Translations under genes and position numbers: made by a program
Assembly: GCA_018389105.1 (NCBI GenBank)
Contig: JACATO010000041.1
Span: forward strand, 62,001-126,000
Length of the DNA: 64,000 nucleotides
Origin: Nautilus pompilius
Lineage: Eukaryota; Mollusca; Cephalopoda; Nautilida; Nautilidae
Direction of reading: 5' to 3'
Shown here: one piece after another, positions 35,901 through 47,799 of the stretch
Position numbering within the stretch: position 1 is the stretch's first letter
How the letters are laid out: each line of letters opens with the position of its first letter
The notes under the pieces: generated by a model
Seen by the model: the letters and a program-made list of their open reading frames with translations, nothing else
Databases searched by the model: none
What the model was told of the DNA's origin: nothing

Positions 35901-36032
35901 ATGGATTCTCATCAGTTTGAAATCATAACTAGCGTATCCAACACCCAGCAACTGATGAAGCAGCAGCCGGGGTTATTACTTTACCAGTTACCAGGTGGCA
36001 GGTGGTATAGTCAAGAGTTTACAGTAATTTAG
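35901..36032 (+). CDS. Short exon-like open frame beginning with ATG
   Basis: An ATG at 35901 opens 43 codons whose translation is balanced and glutamine-rich: MDSHQFEIITSVSNTQQLMK, then QQPGLLLYQLPGGRWYSQEF. Several CG dinucleotides (tcgcatgg, agcgtatc, gccgggg) are retained in and before it, unusual for this window. Possible splice donors of the form CAGgtgg occur at about 35995 and 36004, before the stop, and a tttttttag-like acceptor precedes the ATG at about 35878. It may be a coding exon of a host gene on the plus strand. I recognise no domain, and chance is a real alternative because the frame is short. Confidence 0.27.
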   Translation: MDSHQFEIITSVSNTQQLMKQQPGLLLYQLPGGRWYSQEFTVI

Positions 36033-36411
36033 AAAATTAGTTTCTTCCTATTTACTTGTGACATTAAAAATTAATCAGCAGTTTATATATTTGATGTGAA
36101 ATTCTTTTTTACTTTAACCCAAGCAGACTAGTGTGTAAACATGGTGTAGTTTTCTTCATGGTTACGAATGTAATTGAAAATGAGATGTCTTGTACCAACA
36201 TAGATAATAGACTTTTGTAGGTTATTATTAAATTAGTGTCTGAACCAGTACGTTGTCATCATAAATTAGTATGTAACATTGTTTATGAATGACTTTTGTT
36301 ATCTGTTTGTTTTTACCCTACTCTCTCCCTCTCTATACTTATGCGCACATACATCAGTTTAAAAACAAAAACTGAGACCATTTAATTTCTTTTTTTTTTT
36401 GATGTTGTGTT

Positions 36412-36615
36412 GTACATCAGTCCCAACAACAGAGATAATCTCTCTGCATTGGAGACAACTCCGATAGGGGAACGTAGTGCCATACTTATCCACTAGAGAG
36501 CATTACCTATCCTACACCAAAAGGGACTCGGCACTTCTGACTTTGGCAAAACAATCCCTACTAGAACTCTTCATCTTTAGATGTGGGAGGAAAGCCATGT
36601 GGTCAGCTGGTGAAG
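36412..36615 (-). repeat. SINE family copy (body only)
   Basis: The reverse complement contains the shared body module acatctaaagatgaagagtt, then ctagtagggattgttttgcc, aaagtcagaagtgccgagtc and gtaatgctctctagtgg. The copy at 55677-55960 matches this almost block for block in the same order. The tRNA-like head is not evident, so this is a 5'-truncated copy. It carries the best-preserved body sequence of the family in this window. Confidence 0.75.
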
Positions 36616-37088
36616 AGGAGTAATAAGAAATATAAGAAAGTGAGATATACCAAACAAAGCCAACCCTGATTGGAATCTCTCACACATGCAGTTTCCCTGT
36701 TATTAAGTTTGTCATTTGAAAAAACAAACTTATAACTTAAATTTTAACCTGTCTTTTAGTTGAGAAGGCTGACAATTTTGTAGCATAAACTTCACATGAA
36801 AAAATCTACAATTCCTATTCAGATCTGAATGACACTTTTTAAGTTATTTTTTTCTACAATGTAGGATTTGTAGAATTATTGCAATCATCATTCACTGATG
36901 TTAAAGATAATTAGTAATATCAAATAAATTTTGGACACCATACATATTTGTTTTACTAGAGTAATAAGCAATTAGAAAGTAATTTAGCACTTACTTGTTT
37001 GAAAAGCCATTAAGGAAAAACAATTTGTGGATTTCATTTACCAAATTAAAAAAAAAAACAAACTTTTGTGTGTGTATAAATTACTATA

Positions 37089-37661
37089 CAGTTGTCCCCT
37101 CCTGGTATTCACGGGGGTTACGTTCCTAGAGCACCTGTGAAGAGTGAAAAACCGCAAATATTGGACGTGGTCCATAAAAATGCCTATAAATGACTATAAA
37201 CATCAAAATATAACGTAAAATATAATAAAAAAAATATAAGTAAATATATAATAATTTAATAAAAAATACAACACTCAGCGAAACACTCGAGATAGCTACA
37301 CGCGGATAAACTGGGATGATGCGGGGCAGCCAATCAGCAGCAACGAGAAATGAATAACACTCTCGGATTGGCTACTTTCAAACCTCCAGCCAATAGCGTT
37401 TATTTTATATCGATATTTGCTGAATTTATGTTAGTATTTATATTAGAAAATTAGTAAATTATATTGTTATTAATAATTTAGCATTAAAAAGCGTGAAAAA
37501 ATATATATTGCCACAAAAAGCCATAAAAAATCGTGGAAGATATTTGCGATTCAGCGAATATCTGGGGGTTTCCACGAACAATTATTAGTTAGGTTCTAAG
37601 GAAAATTCTGCGAATAACCGGGGCCGCGAATGCCGAACCGCGATTATGTGGAAGTCGACTG
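37089..37661 (-). mobile_element. Tigger MITE (573 bp) with TA target duplication
   Basis: The element is flanked by TA at 37087-37088 and 37662-37663. Its ends are inverted (cagttgtcccctcctgg at the left; reverse complement of the right, cagtcgacttccacataatc). In reverse orientation it matches the Tigger at 31782-33000. Its right half equals that element's 5' untranslated part, including attggctggaggtttgaaag. Its left half equals the 3' untranslated part. The whole open reading frame has been removed by an internal deletion. It would depend on transposase from a full-length relative. Retained CG sites make it look younger than the hAT and Tc1 relics. Confidence 0.9.
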
Positions 37662-38174
37662 TATTTCAGTAATAGGCATAACTTTAAAAATTGCAACTAT
37701 ATAAGGTCTTGTGAGTTAAAATCAAATATTTTATCATAAATTACAACTGTATAAAGTGTGGGACAAAACTGATTTTTTAAAAATTTTCAATGGCTTAGCT
37801 AATTTAAAAAGATCTGCTTTAACATCATTTTTAAAGATATGTATAGATTCAACAGAATTGTTGTTTGAGGTAACTTGCACCTACCTACAAGCAGACCCAA
37901 ATACTGCCATCCTGAGCAGCATAACAAGCTGGTAGGACTTCTGATTTACAGTGGCAGGAAACTAGAATATGGTAAGAACTCCAATAAAAGGGATCAGTAG
38001 AGAAAACACTGGGACTGAACTATAGCTGGCACCATGGTGAGCAAGGACACGGCACAGGCTGCACAATTTAAGCTTAGTAAGCTAGCTCTTTATTAGCCAA
38101 ACCATGCAAACTATTTCTCTTTAATGTTTTTGGGTTTTTTGTTTAAAAAAATGAAATTAGAACCAGCTATGGAT

Positions 38175-38470
38175 TCAAATGGTGGTGGTCTGGAGATTAG
38201 CCTATTGGATTGTTAAGAGTGCCTGAGTTCAATTCCTGTAGGGGACTGGCATGGTTTCTTCTTGCTGTTCTTCACTAGTCTGTTGCCTGGGTTTCCAATG
38301 GGCAATCAAATTTCTCCCCAGAGCTAAATATGAAGAGTTCTAGTAGGGATTTTGGTATCACTTAAGTATCCTTTCTCCCTAGTTTATCTTGGATCATGAA
38401 TGTGATCCGAGACTGTCAATTCCTGAATTGAGGATGGCATAAGGTGGTGGTGGTGGTGGTGATGATGAGG
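38175..38470 (+). repeat. SINE family copy with tRNA-like head and GTG-rich tail
   Basis: A tRNA-like head carries an A-box-like stretch (ctggagattagcctattgg) and a good B box (gagttcaattcct, 38225-38237). The body contains tgaagagttctagtagggat at about 38331-38350, the diagnostic module of the family. The copy ends in a gtg/gat microsatellite at about 38444-38472. This is the best-preserved head in the window. Confidence 0.75.
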
Positions 38471-38479
38471 AGGAATTCA

Positions 38480-40740
38480 AAACACACAGAATTAAAACCT
38501 GAATGAAAACATTAGAAAAAGGAAAATTGGGTTAAAATATATGGATAAATACAAAACAAAATCTTTTATTAATTAAGTTCATGTTCATTGGCAATAACTA
38601 AAAATGTAGTAAGTATATTAATTAGAATTATTAGTCATCAGATTTCTTTTTATTATGTGTTTTTTTTAAAAAAAAACTATTTAATTTAAATAGTTAAGAT
38701 AATTGATATCAGAAAATTCACGACAGGAACAACTATACCTGACGATAAATACACTGAGGAATGTCTAAACTGCTGGGTTGCCTTTAAAGGTCTATCAGTT
38801 GGTGTACTTTGAGTTACTGGCGTATTCACAAAGAAGTACATCTATGAGTGCTATAAACATTGAAATTTACACTGGCTGGTAGAAAAAAGAAAACATTAAG
38901 AGATACTTGTGGCAGTTTCACGTGTTTATTGACTATTTGGAACAAATGTGGTTTGGAATATTGCCATCACAAGTATGATGATTTTTGTTTCATCAGCATC
39001 AGGTGCAAAAAAAAAAAAGAAAAACTAGGAAACCTTGATGTATTTTTTTCCTACAAGGTGAAAATATCAAGTAGAGGTGAATAGTTTTATTTGATATACC
39101 CTTACATACTGAACTCAATTCTTTAAACCTATTGAGAACACTTGGAGAGACTCCATCAGATGCTTAACAAGATCAAGCTAAAACAATCATTACATATAGA
39201 TTTGAAACTTATGTGCATTTTTCATTTAATACTGTAATCTTAATAATAATAATAATAATAATAAATAATAATAATAATAACCACAGTATTGGCCAAAATT
39301 ATTGCATTATCTCAAGTTTTTAAACACAATATTGAGTGTTTATTGTTTTTGATACAATTTAGAAATGCTTTTTTTTTGCACAATAAAACTAACCCTTCTT
39401 TTGATATTTACAGAATCTGTGTTAAACATGCTTAATATAGTAATGTTTTGTGGAGAACCAATCATAGAATATTAATAAAACAGTGGACTTCAATAAATGC
39501 ATTGTTTTGACCAAAGAATATTATCTTTAACAAGAGAAATGAATGGATGAGACAAAATTACTTAAACTTTGCATTAGTCATTGTACAGTTACACTTAAAA
39601 AAATTCAAATATTTTTGGGTAATGCAATAAGTGTGTGTGTGTGTGTACATGCGTGTGCGTGGTCTACTGTAAATTTTATCCAGAATCAAATGTTGCTTCA
39701 GATTTAATTCAATTTTGGTAAGCTGCATTTTTTTAAAAAAGTTTCATGATCTCTGTTTGATTCTTGATAAAAAGGCAATTTATTTAAATCCAAATACAGG
39801 GTGTCAACACAGTTTGTGTGCAACTTTAATAACTTGTGATGTACGCATCAGAGAAACAAAGAGTAAATGTCATATAAAAGCATAAATATTAAAGTTGTTT
39901 TTAATATTAATTCAGGTTACATTTGTAATATGTAACTGACTAAAAATGGCCACCAGTAGAAGAAAGGGTAAACCATGTTTTAAGTCTACTGGGACTGAAG
40001 TTCATAACAGCTGTGAGAAGAAAGTTTACTGTTCATTACTGGAAAAATGCATTGCATAGGAACTCAATTAGCATTTTTGTCAGATTAAGCACTATTTTTG
40101 TAGGTAACATCTTCGATAGATGGTAGTCCTCTTGGCTTTCAGACTTCTAGAAGAGGAATGTACTCAAATTATTTGTTGTTGTTGCAGTTTTCCTTTAAAA
40201 TTTACTTCATAAAAAATGATTTGTCTATGCATTGCTTAGTTAATCTTTAAGCTCAACAGTAAATACTGGCTGGCTGATTCACACCCTTTACACGGTTATT
40301 TCCTTTTTATTTTAAGAGAGGAGAAAGCAACTGGTTATCTTCAGCCAGCAGTTTGCTAACTGAAAGTCCTAAGAGTGTGGGAACAAAGGTTCTATTGATA
40401 TTTGCTTGTGTAATGCTAAGTCAGTGGTATGGCATCTTATCCTTAGATAGTACTTATTGACCTCAGACACAGGAACTTGATATTATGGGTGGTTGGAATG
40501 ATTTCATTTCCTGATCTACAAGAGAAGACAAAATAAAATGTTTATATAATTAGAATATTACATACAGTTTGTTCTGCTTTTTGTTGTTTTTCTTTGGAGG
40601 GGTATATATTTGATCAAATTTAGCTATCAACGTTGTCTGTCATTCACTTGTTTTCTCTCTGCAGCAACAATTCAGTATCTGATTAATGTTATGGAATATT
40701 TACATCGCATTGATCTATATTAATATTGGTACTGTATTTT
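38480..40740. other. No gene seen; microsatellites and one orphan terminus
   Basis: An aat microsatellite lies at 39239-39280 and a tg run at 39631-39647. At about 39798 a tacagggtgtcaacac stretch looks like a Tc1/mariner-type terminus, but no partner end was found. No coding exon was recognised. Confidence 0.5.
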
Positions 40741-40743
40741 AAA

Positions 40744-41107
40744 AGGGTGGCATGGTAACTTAATGGTAGACCAGTGGACTGCTATGGTTGAGGGTCCCAA
40801 GTTAAATTCCCACAGTTGACCAACTTGGTTTAGCATACTTCCATAGCATAGTTTTTTTCTCTTCTTCACCAGCTAGCTGGTTTTGTGGTTCTCCAGTTTT
40901 CTTCCACATCCAAAAATAAAGAAATTTAGTAGAGACTTTCTCTTGATTAGATAGGTCGCTTGATATTGGAGCACACTGGGCATTTTATACTGACCTTAGT
41001 TTCCCCTGTCTCACACACCATTCTTCCTGCCTGGCTAGTGTTCAAGATCTCAGCCTACATGATTGCATTCTAACAGGAGCTAAGTAACAAAAACAACAAC
41101 AACAATT
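40744..41107 (+). repeat. SINE family copy with aac-repeat tail
   Basis: The head has an A-box-like stretch (aatggtagaccagtgg) and a B-box-like stretch (agttaaattccc) at about 40801-40812. The linker (ttcaccagctagctgg) and the body (cttccacatccaaaaataaa, then tttagtagagact) match the copies at 38175 and 55677. It ends in an aac microsatellite at about 41090-41106, a tail different from the gtg-rich one at 38470. Confidence 0.65.
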
Positions 41108-42880
41108 TGTATCATAATTTGCTACCATTGGCTAGTTTGTATTAACAATGTCAGCTAGTTAAAAGTTGGATCCATTTCTATATGATGGATGTAGTGTAAA
41201 CTATAATGAGTTGTTTATTTTTGTTTTATCAACTAAACTAAGAAAAGCTAAATTTTAACTTTATTGAAGTTTATTTTGCAAATGTAGAAAGTATAATCAT
41301 CCTTGAAGGACTTCTCTAAAGAAAGCAACAGAGATGTTGATTGAAATGTTGTCTCTGATTAGAGAAACAGGAAGAAAAAAAAGATGCCACAGTATTATGG
41401 GTTGCACTAAAGTAAATATTTGTAAATACATTTCTTTAATGTCATGAAATCAAACTAGCTTAAAATATGGAAAATGTGAACATTGTTTCTTCATTTCAAT
41501 GTTGTGTGTGTGTGTGTGTGTAAGCAACCATTAAGTAATGGTCATGCAAGCAAACTCCAAAATACTGGAACCGTATCTTAAATGTTGATACAATGAAAAT
41601 ATATGTAGTTTATCGTTATCTCAAAACAAATTTTTTTTTTCAAAATGACAGAAATTACATATTGAAAAAATGATTGCAGTGAACACATACCTTTTTTTTA
41701 GTTAATTTTTGTTTTTAATTTTTTATCAGGTGTCATTAAGCCTGCTGTGTCAATACACCGCTGAACCATCAGTCAGATTTGCTATCAAAATACCACTGGG
41801 GTAACTTTGCTGTGAGAACACAGAAACTAGGCTACTAGAATTATTATTGAGATGGAAACTGTAAACAGAAGCTTTATTTTTCCATTCATTAAAATCTGTA
41901 TAACTTTTTATTACTCTATTTGACATGTATTCTCTGGACGAATTCCTTAAATTAAAAAAAAAGAAATACTGCTATATCTAGGGATAAATTATATTGTATG
42001 CTGTTTTTTTTAATAGGATTTGTTAGATTATTCACTATAAAGTACCAGTATAAATCTCCTGTGTCATGTTGTAGCATGACCACCAAAAGTAGCTTAGGTC
42101 TGGCCAACTTTATGCAATGACAGAAGTCATATTGCATTGCATTAATTATGGAGAAACAAGGGTAGAGTAACCTTCCTGAGGTTATCTCTGCACTGAAACC
42201 ATCTGTATGCAATTAAAGCTGTTTTGATAATTATTAGGTGGTGTTTTGGTGTAATATTACAGTCTTGTGGATAGTCTTGTGTGTGTGTATTGTTGAACTC
42301 TTGAGCTTAGATTTTTTTAGAGCAAACAAGTTAGCCTTTTTTCCAATAGCATTAACATTTGGGGAAATAGTGAATGTTAATTTTAAGAGCCATTTGCTTT
42401 TCTGTTTTTTTTTTTTAAGTACTGTATGGAGTAGATTTTGAGATTTTTATGCCAGCCTAGGCCCAGTTCATGTACAAAGTATTATTGTCACTATAGGGTC
42501 TGCACTTGCTTCAGATGTAGTTAAACCATTATTACACTTTATCTTATATTATACTAATAATTGTAAATGTATACATATTTTAAGTTGCTAGGCTAACAGA
42601 AAAACTGGCTGATCATAATTTAAGTTAGTAAAAAAAATTGAAAAAAGCTAAATATGCGGAACATTCAAAACAAAAATAACCCGACAAAATTTTAAATCAT
42701 AAGTATGAATAAAATCTGCATAATGAGAACATCACAAGGTAGGACAAAAAAAACATTTAATTATAATAAAGTTAAAGGTAGTGATACCTGATCATAAGAA
42801 TACATACATATATATCTGAATCCATTGAAAAACCTGGTCAGAACCCTTACACAGGCTTCCCAAAGAAGAAGAAAAAAATG
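41108..42880. other. No gene seen; TG microsatellite
   Basis: AT-rich DNA with a tg run at 41503-41521. Open frames here (41952-42212 minus, 42238-42441 plus) show no recognised domain. Confidence 0.55.
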
Positions 42881-42881
42881 G

Positions 42882-42965
42882 TGGTATAGTGGTAGACTGC
42901 TGGTTGCCATGGTGGGGCATCTAAGTTTGAATTTTATTTAAGACCAGTTTAGGGACAATTCCCAC
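42882..42965 (+). repeat. SINE head fragment
   Basis: The tRNA-like head is present: gtggtatagtggtagactgc (A-box-like), followed by a degenerate B box (aagtttgaattt). The body module is not seen. It is closest to the head at 40744. Confidence 0.5.
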
Positions 42966-43503
42966 TCCCAATAATTCTTATCCTTAACACCACAAAACAT
43001 TTTATCTCATTTAATTTTTATCGTCTGATCCTGTAACTGTAGGCTGTATTTTCTGCTATGAAAATTATGAATTTTAGTCAGGTTCATTGATTTTTACTTC
43101 ACATATGTAAATTGTTGTCTTTTTTGCATATACAAATTTTAAACAACTCAATCTATTCCATGTCACTAATTCTTAAGAAATAAGCAAGTGATTTATAATT
43201 ATTTTCATGGAACTTTAAGAAACCCAGTGGCAGATTCAGAATGGTTTGGGGCATAAATCTTGGTGCAAATTGGGGGGGTCATTGACCAAATTTTAATGAT
43301 TTTACATAGTGTTTTTGAAGTTTTAATTCATGGCCCCTCTCACCACCCCACTTAATTCCTCAGGTCTACTCTAGTAACAGAGTTGGGAGGACTTAATTTA
43401 TTCCTCATCCATTTCTAAGCTACAGATTGATAAAAACTCATTAAACTTTCCTTTAAGGATTTTTGACAATGCTGAATTAAAATCCAGGATCAGATTTTAA
43501 CTA

Positions 43504-43852
43504 CAGGGTGGTCCAAAAGTCTTGTTACCCCACCTCCTTAAAAGGACTGACATGGATAAAGGGTGGTGCCATGTATATTGCATCATATGAAAAGGGACAA
43601 GATGTATATACAAGTGCTTATTACGCACCAGTCTGGGAGGGGGGACTCTTTAAGGATCCAGGATGTCAGTATGACAACCATCATTTTCATGACACAAAAT
43701 GATCTGGTACCATGTCCTATGGGGTATTTCACACAGCAAAGCCTTGTCAATTTGTGTAAATGCACCCCTGTTACTGTCCATACTTCCTATTAACGATATC
43801 TGAACATACTACAAAGAAAAATGTGGGGTAACGAGACTTTCTAACCACCCTG
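43504..43852. mobile_element. Mariner-type MITE, 349 bp, with TA target duplication
   Basis: TA at 43502-43503 and 43853-43854 flank inverted ends of about 30 bp. The left reads cagggtggtccaaaagtctt then gttaccccac. The reverse complement of the right reads cagggtggttagaaagtctc then gttaccccac. There is no transposase inside; the open frames in it are incidental. TA target sites and the CAGGGTG start fit the Tc1/mariner superfamily. The near-identical ends suggest a relatively recent insertion. It is not related in sequence to the mariner at 24620 or 50720. Confidence 0.88.
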
Positions 43853-43854
43853 TA

Positions 43855-46800
43855 CAACTACCAGTTGTTCCAGAATGATGACAATGAGCAAACACGACTT
43901 TCCTCAAGCAACCCTTTTTGACTAACAAGAAACAACCATGTTGATGTATACAGAAAAAAACATCCTCAATGGCATTAATGTCAAAGAAATTATAACCTTC
44001 CTCTCAAAGATTCATCAGTGTATGCTGAAGTATTTCTTTTATTGACATGGTTATGTTTTACTCCTGCATAGAACCACTTTTACGCGCACACACACAAAAA
44101 TGTCTTATGATAATTAAATATAAAGCAAATATTTTGTGAACTTTCTTTTCTAATTCTAGTTTTTGTTTTATCTTTGGTTGAAGTCAACATTGCTTTCATA
44201 TGCCAACACATTTCAATTGTACTTTGTGAAACAAATTAATGGGTTTTTGTTCATGTCATTTGCATTTTATTGTATTTAGGGAAAAGTTAAAATTGTTAAC
44301 TTTGTATCGTTACATTGTATACATACATTCCTACCAGCACTGGGATATTTCTATAATTCAAATTAACATTGCCTTTTCTCACTGAAATCTGTCATCTTAG
44401 TCTATATTAATAATTATATTTTCTATAGTGAGAAAACATTTGTTTTTATTTCCTGTGCTTCCCATCAAACTTTTCCAACTGTAAAGTTTGTCACTCAATT
44501 CTGCCCCTTCTTTGAACAGTAAGGCGGCAGACTAGCATAGCCTGTAACATGCTTACTGGTCAGATTAGTGCGGTCTCTGTGTTCTGTGATCAATTTCACA
44601 ACTACAGTTTCTTCCCTGAGAGATGCAGTCTCTATATGATTGGTCTCTTTTTATTTTCAAAGCCAATTCATTCATTTGTATTTTCTCTGGATTTGGCAGG
44701 CTTTCAATCAGGAGAGTTCTTTTATTAGTTCAGTTTAAGTTTGAACATATCTACATTTGGCACCAACCAACCCTCATTTTGCAATAAAATTTCTGCTCTC
44801 CAGCACATTCAGAGATACAGTGACAATAGCAACACCTTTAAAAAAAATGATGAACAATGTATAATTTTCAACTAGATTTTTTAAAATGTGTTAGATATGA
44901 CTCAGTTATTTTCTATACTTTACCTGATCAATTAATGAATTATAACATTTCATAATAACAATGTTTTTTTTAGGATAATTGATTTGTTTCCATTTCAGAT
45001 TTTAAAAAAATTTTTTTTTAGTTTCCATCTTATGGATACTTTTAGTTTACACAAGGACAGTGGAAGGAGAACAGGTATCCAACTATCAGATTGCAAGTTC
45101 ACAAGTGTTGGCTTCAGCTGGTTGTAATTATATCTTGTTGTTTGTAAGCCACCTGTGTCTGCTATTAAAGATAAAAACAGCTAGTTAACACCTGCACACA
45201 CACCCTCCCTCTCTCTCTCTCACTCTCACAGAGGGGAAGTCCAAGTTAAATTTGATCATTAATCTTAAACAATTCAAATTAAAATTTTCAGCCATACACT
45301 TTTACATATATAAATATTTTTTGGTTTATTTTATAGGCATTTTGGCTGTTACATTTTGCTGTCTTGTTGATATTCATGTGAGAAGGGAAAATAATTTGCT
45401 AACTGCATCAATCAAAATTTAGACTTGAATTAAGATGCTTTGTGAACATGTTAATTTTTACAATTACCAGAAACATTCAGATGAAACCTGATCAGATACC
45501 ACTACAGCAATGCTGTATTAGCCAGATTTCATTTGGACATTCCTAGTAGTTTAACATACCATTGTTAGCCGCCATTTTGCCTCTGTTGTTTTTCTTGCAA
45601 TTTAAGTTTGTTATATTTACTGAAGTTTATATTTGAAATGCAATGATGCATAGTATCAGAGTGGTAATAAGTTTACTTTAGAGAGAAAAAATTGCCTGTA
45701 TTTGCAAAGGCACACATACATAAACATGTAGAACAAAATAGGTTGGTTGGTGAAAAACATCTTCTGCAGCTTCCAAGTGCTGATTTTGAATTATCATTGG
45801 TTTTGAGTCAATAACAAGAAAAACAACTTGGATCTTTTCAGCAGCTGTTAAAATTGTACCTTTAATTACAGAAATTTTTGTAGTTAAATTTGGTTCTCTC
45901 TTTCTGACAAGCCAGTTTACTGTTACAAAATGATAGGGTCCTCCTTTCAGACAAACAAAACACAAAGTATTACATTTTTATAAATATATATAAAGTCACA
46001 CCATGTTACAGAAATTGACCTGTCATAGTAATAAACAAGTTGACCATCATTCTTGCTTATAATACTTATAGGTACATGTTATATGAAAAAGTATTTTTAT
46101 TTTAGATTAAGAATGCACTTATAAAGGTCTGTGATCATATACAGATGTCTTACATATTAAAAATTACTTTTTATTGTGTCAAGTTTGCATCACCTTGTCT
46201 AATCATCTAATATGGTCTTCTAAAAAATAAAATGCCTGTTGTTATTTAAAACTTTTTTTCCCTTAAATCTTGCTCATTTAGTTGTTTTGTCTTGTGCTAG
46301 AAACCAACTTAAGTATAATGATGTAGTAACGTGGTGAACATTTTTACTAGATAAAATGTAAGTATACAGATAGCTTTTCTCAAGCCACTTTTTCATTTCC
46401 TTTGGCTGCTGTTTGTCAGAAGTGGAAAAACTATTGATCATTTACTGTATTCAGAGGTCATGAGAGAAGGCATCTTAGATTTTTGGGGGGGTCTGCCACA
46501 GAATTAGCTAGCAGTAGATTGTGTGTGTGTGTGTGTGTGAAGTAGGGACTTTTCACACAATAATAGGTGTGGGGGTGAAGAGAAGGTCAGAGGTTCACCT
46601 CTTGAATTATTGCATTAATCAAAATGTGTACAGTTTATGGCTCAGGTGAATCCACACATTTTAACATAAAAGCAGCAGATAGCAATTAATAATGATCTAC
46701 ACTTTAAACGCTGCATTGATCGCAGTTCAGTGGAGTCTGTTTGCAATGATTTACAGTTGTTGTTGTCTTCATTCTTGTCTGCTCTATCTCACTGTAAGTT

Positions 46801-47570
46801 GTAGCAGTGACCAGGTATTTTTAAACTCCATTACTATCGGTTTTGAATATTGTAAATTAGGAAAGCAAAGAACTTTGTACGTTATTTGTTAGTGTTTAAG
46901 TTCTAATTTGATTCAGGAGAGCGGAAGAAGTAAAGCAAACGAATAAATGGATAAATAATAATTAAAAAAAAAAAAGAATTTACAGTAGTTAAAATGTAAA
47001 TGAAAAGAAATTGCTACACGTTTAGATATAGCCGTACATGTTGTTAGTGATAACTTGAAGCATAACAAAACAAAAGGCATGATACAAATGGTAATTAAAC
47101 TACTTTGAAAAATGTTGGCCAAAGTAAAATTTATTATATATGGATACCATTCTGCCACCATGTATTAAATTTTGCTTTTTGTTGTTTTAAAAAAAGTTTC
47201 TTAAAATGTAATTATATTAAATTGCTTAGTCATGAATAGTTGTGTAGATGCTATGTACCTGCAAAAATTGTCATGTTATGAATTAGTAGAAAAAAGAATT
47301 TCTGAAAAGTGTTTTATTCAAAATATTTATGACTCTTGAAGAAGAAATCTAATTTTGACCAAAAGTACTTTTTGTCATTTCAGAACTCTGTATTTTATTG
47401 CATAGAAAAATTATTTATTGAATTTACTGAATAGCAGATCAACACTAGCTTTTTTAAAATTTGGTTTAAAAACAAGAAAGCAATTTCTTGAATGACTCTA
47501 GTTGGCTTTACTTCTACATTTTCTAAGGCAGCCTTAAAATTGGCAACAGAAACACTTCCCTATCATCTTT
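43855..47570. other. No gene seen; pyrimidine and TG microsatellites
   Basis: A ct/ca-rich run lies at about 45193-45230 and a tg run at 46521-46539. A slightly more GC-rich patch at 44510-44620 (ggcggcag, tgcggtct) has no recognised identity. The open frames at 45678-45965 (minus) and 46692-46892 (plus) are unrecognised. Confidence 0.5.
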
Positions 47571-47574
47571 TTAG

Positions 47575-47795
47575 ATTGATGGACAAACTAAACAAAAAGT
47601 AAGCTTCCTTATAGCTGGTATGTTCTAGTAGCCGTGAGGTTGAGAAAATAATGATTAGAGGCACAACTGAAGGAAACGAGAAAGGAGGTAGGGCAAGAAC
47701 AATAATGAACAATACCATCAAGAAATACGCGGGACTTATAGTCACCCAAGGCCAAATGTGTTGAGTAAGGTTGAAAGGCATGGAATGTAACAGAT
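47575..47795 (+). mobile_element. LINE 3'-terminal coding fragment (reverse transcriptase tail)
   Basis: Plus-strand codons from about 47625 read SREVEKIMIRGTTEGNEKGG, then RARTIMNNTIKKYAGL. This matches the tail found after the reverse transcriptase in many non-LTR elements (xMxGxxEGKRxRGRPRxxWxDNIxxWTG). Only this extreme 3' coding part is present, as expected for a 5'-truncated LINE copy. The longer minus-strand open frame over the same DNA (47563-47874) is its antisense shadow. The clade cannot be set from so short a piece. Confidence 0.6.
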
Positions 47796-47799
47796 TAAA

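Noticed and set aside
38175-38245. tRNA gene
   Set aside because: A- and B-box-like sequences are present but no cloverleaf could be drawn, and the stretch is followed by the shared SINE body; it is a SINE head.
39798-39830. tacagggtgtcaacac as the start of a mariner-type element
   Set aside because: No inverted partner or transposase was found downstream, so it is kept only as a note.
43228-43390. cagtggcagattcagaatgg as the start of a MITE
   Set aside because: The opening resembles a common MITE terminus, but no matching right end was found.
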